In this document: one piece after another, positions 58,190 to 64,000 of the stretch
Position numbering within the stretch: the stretch's first letter is position 1
Layout: each line of letters opens with the position of its first letter
From: Phocoena phocoena
Lineage: Eukaryota > Chordata > Mammalia > Artiodactyla > Phocoenidae
Length of the DNA: 64,000 nt
NCBI RefSeq assembly: GCF_963924675.1
Contig: NC_089230.1
Coordinates: forward strand, 1,054,001-1,118,000
Direction: 5' to 3'
The notes under the pieces: generated by a model
What the model saw: the letters and a program-made list of their open reading frames with translations, nothing else
The model's database searches: none
Told to the model about the DNA's origin: nothing
Position numbers and translations under genes: made by a program

Positions 58190-59035
58190 ACATTTGTCAC
58201 CTTGATCTTGGCTTCTCAACACTGCCCTTCAAGAAGAAAAGTCTGGGCTTCCTGGCGAGAAGGTGGATTCAAGGTAAGGAAGGGAAGCGGTGAGATGAGT
58301 CTGCATCATCTCGAGGGGCCATAAAGGCAGGCAGGGGACCAGAGGGGATTGAAGAGCCGGGAGATGGGCCCAGGGCCCAGCTTAGGCCAGGACACCACCT
58401 CCAGCCAATTAAAAAGAGAGTCACAAAGTATGTGTGTCTAAAGCTCATAAAAGAGAGAAGTAAAACCAGTGACTCACTGGGGTAATTAGCAAACATTTCT
58501 TGGGCACATGGCAAAAAGTCAGTTTGCAGCCTGGGTCAGCTCCCAAAGCTTCTGCCTGCAGGGACGGTCCCGCCAGGGCCTGGACGTGTGACCCAGGCTG
58601 AGCCCCCAGCCTGGGTGGAGCCATGAAGCTGGGGTTCATGGATGAAAAGGTGGCGGGGGGCAGAGGGCAGAGTGCAGGGAGAAGATGGCTGCACAGAGAC
58701 TCCAGGACTCAGAGGTTCAGCCTGGACTCTCTGGCCATTAGTGAGAGCCGACATCCACAGCCGGGAGGAGACTGCCCGAAAGATTCCAGGAACAATCTTT
58801 CAGATCAGCCAATGCTGGGGATAGGTCTGTCCCCAACAGTCAGAGTGCCTGTCCTTGTACATCCCAGGAGCCTTGGGGGGTGTGGGGTTCACCTCACCGA
58901 GAGGGCAAAATAGCTCTGGATCAAAGCCCCCTGGATGCCCTCCTCCAGCAAATGTTAAAAGCAAGACCCAAAAAGACCCAGCTGTTTCCGGAGGAGAGCT
59001 CAGTAACCCTGTTTTATTGCAAGAATATTTGAAGC
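58190..59035. other. Unique GC-moderate sequence
   Basis: No gene or repeat recognised. Short frames on both strands (58269-59039) conflict with each other. Confidence 0.45.
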
Positions 59036-59300
59036 ACAAAGAATATTGTGGTTTTTTTTTTTTAATATTTACAAGTAAAATTTATGGTAATATACAAAGG
59101 AAGAGTAAAGTTCAAAGTCCTCATACTGTACCTGAAATGGTGTATCAACTAAAGGTGGGCTGCGATAAGTTAAAAGATATATGATATAAACCCCAAACAA
59201 CCATAGAATGACACAACAAAGAGCTAAAAATGAAAAAGTAACCAAAGAGCAAATGTGACACAGAAAAAATAAAGGGTATGATGGTAGATTTAAGCCCGAG

Positions 59301-59360
59301 CCTGTAAAAAGTCACAGTGAATTGTAAAAAGTCACAGTGAATTGCAAAAAGTCACATTAA
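59301..59360 (+). repeat. Three-copy 20-bp tandem repeat
   Basis: The units at 59301, 59321 and 59341 share TGTAAAAAGTCACAGTGA-type sequence. The third has GCAAAAA and CACATTAA changes. It lies inside the old L1. Confidence 0.92.
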
Positions 59361-59531
59361 ATTAAGTTAAATGATTTAAACACACCAGTTAAAATATAGA
59401 GTTTGTCAGATTAGATAAATTTAAAGAGCTAGGTCATCTATCTGCTGCCTACAAGAAACCCACTTTAAGCATAATGACACAAAAAATTAAAAATATTTAT
59501 GCCATGTTGACATTAGTCAAAAGAAGCCTGG

Positions 59532-59732
59532 GGGGCTTCCCTGGTGGCACAGTGGTTGAAAGTCCGCCTGCCGATGCAGGGGACACAGGTTCGTGCCCCG
59601 GTCCGGAGGGATCCCACATGCCACGGAGCGGCTGGGCCCGTGAGCCATGGCCACTGGGCCTGTGCGTCCGGAGCCTGTGCTCTGCAACGGGAGAGGCCAC
59701 GACAGTGAGAGGCCCGCGTACGGCAAAAAAAA
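59532..59732 (+). mobile_element. CHR-2 SINE, plus strand
   Basis: Head GGGGCTTCCCTGGTGGCACA, B box 'ggttcgtgcc', body 'gagccatggccactgggcct', end 'ggcccgcgtacggc' and a short A tail. An 8-bp target-site duplication AAGCCTGG lies at 59524-59531 and 59733-59740. Nested in the plus-strand L1. Confidence 0.94.
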
Positions 59733-60725
59733 AAGCCTGGAGCAGCTGTGTTAATATCACAAGGAGATTTCCGGGCATAGTCCGTTCAGGGGCAGAAAGC
59801 AGGTGTCCCAATAATAAAGTTGTCAATTTAACAACACGATGTAAAAGTCCCAAATGTTTAGGTGTCTAATAACAGAGCTTCCAAATATAGTAAGAAGGAC
59901 TTGGACAGAAAGGGAAAATGGGCCCACAACATAGTCAAAACCCACTTCAATACTCATCTGTAATTGAGAGAATAAGCCAACAAGAAATCAGCCACGGTAG
60001 AGAAGACGGCCAGCTCGTCATAACAGACCTTCATAAAACTCACCTCCCAACAAGGGCACACATTCTATCCACTTTCCAAAGAATATTTACCAAGACTGAC
60101 CATGCTCTGAGCAATAAGACAAATCTCAATAAATCTGAGAAGATTTAAATCATACAAGTTTATTCTCTGAAGGAAAAAGTATTTATATTAACTGAGTTAT
60201 TAATAGCAGAAAATTAACACCAGAAAGATACCTAGAAAAATCCCCAAATAGTTGAAAATGAGTAAACGTGTTTCTGAATAACCTGTATGCCAGAGAATAA
60301 GTCAAGAAGGAAAACAGGAAATGTTTTCAACTGAATGACAGCACATCATACACAAATCTGCCAGAAGCAGTGATAGATTGGGGTATTTAGATTGAGAGCA
60401 CTAGGTACTTCCATTAGAATAAAAGAAAAATCTAAACTAATGACCTCAGCTTCCAGCTTTAGAATCTAAAAACAGGAGGGTCAACAGAACAATAAGCTGA
60501 AGAAGGCACATATCAAAGATCAGAGTGGAAATCAGTGACATAGAAAACAGAAAAGTAATAGAAAACTGAATGAAACAAAAAGTTGATTCATTAAGAATTT
60601 CAATAAAACTGATAATCCTCCAGCTAGGCTGAACAGGAATGACATTGGGATGACCGATACTGGGAATGCCAGAGGTAAAGCACAATGGATTCTACAGATA
60701 TTAAACCTATAACAATAGACTATTA

Positions 60726-60943
60726 GGGCTTCCCTGGTGGTGCAGTGGTTGAGAGTCCGCCTGCCGATGCAGGGGACACAGGTTCGTGCCCCTGGTCCGG
60801 GAAGATCCCACATGCCGTGGAGCGGCTGTGCCCGTGAGCCATGGCCGCTGAGCCTGCGCATCCGGAGCCTGTGCTCTGCAACGGGAGGGAAAGGCCACAA
60901 CGGTGAGAGGCCCACGTACCGCCAAAAAAAAAAAAAAAAAGAG
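60726..60943 (+). mobile_element. CHR-2 SINE, plus strand
   Basis: Head GGGCTTCCCTGGTGGTGCAG, B box 'ggttcgtgcc', body and A tail intact. It carries a small duplication in the terminal region ('gggagggaaaggccac' instead of 'gggagaggccac'). A 9-bp target-site duplication AGACTATTA lies at 60717-60725 and 60944-60952. Nested in the plus-strand L1. Confidence 0.95.
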
Positions 60944-61905
60944 AGACTATTATAACCAACTTTATGTGAATAAATTCAACAAATCAATGAAATTAAAAAA
61001 AAAAACTCATGAAAGAGCCGTATTACCACAGCTTACTCAGTAAGAAATAGATAACCTATCACAGAAATTAAATTTGTATTTAAAAACCTTCCTACAAAGA
61101 CAATTTCAGGCCCAGGTGGCCTTACTGATGAATTCTACCAAACATTTAGGAAACAATATCAACTTTATACACATGCTTCCTGAAACTTAAGAGGAGGCAA
61201 TACCCCACCCCGCCATTCATTCACTGAGGCCAGAGTTGCTTTGATACCAAGACCATTACAATAAAAGAACTTACAGACCAACACTCTTCATCTGAATAAA
61301 TGCAAAATGCCTGGATACAATTTTAACAATATAAAAAGAACAATGTTATCATGATAAAGTGTAGTTTAGCCCAGGAATACAAGGTTGTTTTAACGTGAGT
61401 CAATGTAATTCACCTTAGTAAGAAAATAAAATAAGATAAAATTAAATTAAACTAAACTTTAAAAATAAAATAAAATAATATATATGATTATCTCAATAGA
61501 TGCAGAGAAAGCATTTGAAAATATTTAACATTCATTCTAATAAACACTCTCAAAAAACTGGGAGTAGAAGAGGACTTTCTCTACTTGATAAAGGACATCT
61601 ACATAAAACCTGACATAATGCTTATGATGAAAGACTGAACACTTTCCCTGAGGTTCAGAAAAATGGCAAGGACATCTACTCATATCACTTTTATTCAACA
61701 GTGGACTGAAAGTTCTAACTCGTAGATTAAGGTAAGAAAAGAAATAAATGGCATCCAGACTGGAAAGGAAAAAGCAAAATTGTCTTTATTTGCAGATGAG
61801 ATATTATCTATGTAGAAAATCCTATGGAATCCACAAAAATGTTACTATAATAAATGAGCATAAAGAGATTGAAGGATACAAGATAAATATATAAAAATAG
61901 TTATA

Positions 61906-62114
61906 GGGGCTTCCCTGGTGGCGCAGTGGTTGAGAGTCCGCCTGCCGATGCAGGGGACACGGGTTCGTGCCCCGGTCCGGGAGGATCCCACATGCCGCGG
62001 AGCGGCTGGGCCCGTGAGCCATGGCCGCTGAGCTTGTGCGTCCGGAGCCTGTGCTCCACAACGGGAGAGGCCACAACAGTGAGAGGCCCGCGCACAGCAA
62101 AAAAAAAAAAAAAA
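61906..62114 (+). mobile_element. CHR-2 SINE, plus strand
   Basis: Near-consensus copy: head GGGGCTTCCCTGGTGGCGCA, B box 'ggttcgtgcc', body 'gagccatggccgctgagctt', end 'aggcccgcgcacagc' and a pure A tail. A 7-bp target-site duplication AGTTATA lies at 61899-61905 and 62115-62121. Nested in the plus-strand L1. Confidence 0.95.
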
Positions 62115-62509
62115 AGTTATAATCTATATATCAGCAACAGACAATCTGAAATTGAACATACCATGTAATTTAGAATAGCACCATCAGTGTAAGATACTTA
62201 GCGATAAATCTGTAAACAGATAGACAGGACGTGTGCACTTAAAATTGTAAAAAACGTGGCTGAGAGAAATTAGAGAACAAATAAATGAAAAGTCATAACA
62301 TGTTCATGGTGCTGAAGACTCAACAGTGTTAAATTCTTCCCAAATTAATCTACAGAATCAATGCAATTTTGATCAAAATCCCACGAGGCTTTTATTTATT
62401 TATTTTTTAGAAACTGAAAACCTTATTTTAAAGTTTGGGAATGAAAAGTATCTAAATTGGCCAAAAAACATTAAAGGAGAAGAACACAACTGGAAGATTC
62501 ACATGATTT

Positions 62510-62615
62510 TTTTTTCACGTCTTTATTGGAGTATAAATGCTTTACAATGGTGTGTTAGTTTCTGTTGTATAACAAAGTTAGCCAGTTATACATATACGTA
62601 TGTTCCCATATCTCG
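62510..62615 (-). mobile_element. Ultra-short (106 bp) young L1 insertion, minus strand
   Basis: Poly(T), then L1 3'-UTR antisense: 'cacgtctttattggagtata', 'tacaatggtgtgttagtttc', 'gccagttatacatatacgta' and 'tgttcccatatctcg', then it stops. A perfect 11-bp target-site duplication TCACATGATTT lies at 62499-62509 and 62616-62626. The same 3'-UTR segment opens the longer insertion at 42175. Confidence 0.94.
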
Positions 62616-63354
62616 TCACATGATTTAATTTAAAGTTTACTATGAAGATACAGTAAACAAAACTGTGATGCTGACATGGTTTATACACGTAGAATTACAG
62701 TCCAGAAATAGAGCCACATATTTATGACCCACTGAGTCTCAAGAAGGATGCAAAGACAATTCAGTGGAGGGAAAAAATAGCCTTTCAACAAATGGTGCTG
62801 GAACAATTGGATATCTTATGCAAAAATTAATTTCTATCCATGTCTCATAATATGTTAAAAAAATACTCAAAATAGATCATAGACTTAATGTAGAATATAA
62901 ATTCTAGTAGAAATCATTGGAGAAAATCTTTGTGACCTTGAGTTGGACATAGATATTTAAAGTTGGACAGCAAATGTGTGATCCATAAAAGAAGAGAAAT
63001 TGATAATCTGGGCATCGTCAAAATGAAGAGCAAAAGCTTGTCAAAAGCCACCACCATTGAGAGGGTGAAAACACTAGCCACAGACTGGGAGGAAACATCC
63101 ACAAATCACACATCTGAGAAAAGGCTCATATTTTAAATGTGTAAGGACTCCCCAGACTCAGTAATAAGAAAACAAACAACCAATTGGAAAATGGCCAAAA
63201 GACTTGAACAGACATATCACCAACGGAGATATTTGGATGGAAAATAAACAGATGAAAGAAGCCCAGTGTCATTAGCCATTAAGGAAATGCAAACTCCAAC
63301 CCCAGGGAGGAGCTATCCCATCCCTGTCGGCACACCTGAAGATGACTAACCAGG

Positions 63355-63890
63355 ACTGGCCTTCGGCATGACAGTCAGGGCCCAGCTAAAGACTGAGAAT
63401 GGGGCATTTCCTGTTAAATATCAACGAACCCGAGACCCCAAGCCTCTCCATAAAGCCTCAAGGATGTGAAGAGAAGGACCCCCTTCTCTGCTGTGTCCCC
63501 TGCACTCCTGGTGATGGCTTCCTTTTATTTGAGGTAATAAAACATCCATTTTTCATTTTCAAAATAACTTCTCAGCTACAAGCCCCAAAGCATCACATTG
63601 TAACAACCTGGAGTGAGGAAGCTGCCAAATTGAGGGATTTTAAAAGCCTTGAAACCATTGGTGTCTGGGAGGTGCAGAGACAAAGGAGGCCACTCCATTA
63701 ACAGCCACAGAGGACGGCTGGCCTTTGCACCAGCAGCCTCGTGAAACAGGAGAGACACCATCGTGCTCTACAGCTCAGCTGAATGACGCAGAGACCACGT
63801 GCGCACACCGTTTCTCTCAGAGGCTGCAGGTAAGTTATTTAACAATCTCCTTCTCTTAAACTGTCTTTCTCTCAAAGAAAAGAATCCCCG
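63355..63890. other. Unique sequence, no gene recognised
   Basis: A 100-codon plus frame (63399-63701) has no recognisable domain and no exon context. A possible splice donor, GCAGGTAAGT, lies at 63826-63835, but no matching exon was identified. Confidence 0.4.
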
Positions 63891-63894
63891 GGAT

Positions 63895-64000
63895 CTACTT
63901 CCAGTGGCATTTATGGAGGACCTACAGCAAGCCAGGCCTGGGACTGGGAATTTACCACATTAATTAATCATTGTAACAAGCTGGGAAGTTCTAAATTTTT
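63895..64000 (+). mobile_element. MIR, plus strand, cut by the window end
   Basis: 'Ggcatttatggaggacctac', 'agcaagccaggcctgggact' and 'cacattaattaatcattgta' followed by 'acaagctgggaagtt' track the MIR sense strand (atttattgagcacttactatgtgccaggcact … cattaactcatttaatcctcacaac). Confidence 0.7.

Larger units (their letters stand above)
59040..63350 (+). mobile_element. Old L1 (L1M-type) spanning most of ORF2, plus strand, with four nested insertions
   Basis: ORF2 order can be followed: an early endonuclease segment ('gcctacaagaaacccacttt'), 'gttaatatcacaaggagatt', mid-ORF2 'agctaggctgaacaggaatg', RT region 'aggtggccttactgatgaat' then 'tctaccaaacatttaggaaa', 'gatgcagagaaagcatttga', late ORF2 'aaatggcatccagactggaa' and 'tctttatttgcagatgagat', and near the end 'caattggaaaatggccaaaa' and 'aggaaatgcaaactccaacc'. 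Stops interrupt every frame. Three CHR SINEs and one 106-bp L1 are inserted, so roughly 3.5 kb of the span is the original L1. Confidence 0.85.

Noticed and set aside
49567..62114. A and B boxes in the CHR SINEs as possible tRNA genes
   Set aside because: They lack a foldable tRNA 3' half and acceptor stem. They are SINE promoters, not tRNA genes.
63826..63835. A consensus-like splice donor (GCAGGTAAGT)
   Set aside because: One isolated match with no identifiable exon. Such matches are frequent by chance.

Overview
The window looks like nuclear DNA of a cetacean (whale, dolphin or porpoise). The main reason is seven tRNA-derived SINEs of the CHR family. Most have the CHR-2 layout typical of cetaceans: a head beginning GGGGCTTCCCTGGTGG, a B box like GGTTCGTGCC, a GC-rich body and a poly(A) tail, flanked by target-site duplications. 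Artiodactyl-type L1 3' ends, MIR and L2 fossils and MLT1 (ERVL-MaLR) LTRs agree with this. No protein-coding gene, exon series, rRNA, tRNA gene or CRISPR array could be supported. Every long open frame is either inside a transposon, inside GC-rich DNA that is open on both strands, or isolated and unrecognised. Repeat names come from memory of consensus sequences, not from a search.

Layout. Positions 1-5.96 kb are GC-moderate unique sequence with one CHR-1-type SINE and an MLT1 LTR fragment. Positions 5970-11138 are one uninterrupted minisatellite. It was parsed by hand into 163 units, nearly all 32 bp, each built from four heptamers plus CCAG. It has stop codons in all frames, contains a single CpG, and carries a readable pattern of variant units. 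Positions 11.1-19 kb are GC-rich unique sequence with a CpG island at about 14.09-14.50 kb, the best candidate regulatory element. Positions 19-31 kb are mainly old L1 in both orientations, with L2 and MIR remnants and one CHR SINE. Positions 31-40 kb are mostly unique sequence with scattered MIR/L2 and a CA/TG-rich tract. Positions 40.4-44.3 kb are an internally deleted old L1 on the minus strand, holding a younger twin-primed L1. Positions 44-49.5 kb are mostly unique. Positions 49.5-54 kb are a mosaic of L1, CHR and MLT1. Positions 54-59 kb are unique sequence with a truncated L1 that has clean target-site duplications. Positions 59.0-63.35 kb are a decayed plus-strand L1 containing three CHR SINEs and a 106-bp L1 insertion. 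The window ends in a MIR.

The most interesting object is the 5.2-kb minisatellite: its heptamer substructure, its duplicated block of variant units, and its strongly homogenised 3' half. Next are the CpG island without a recognisable gene and several insertions whose mechanism can be read from the sequence.
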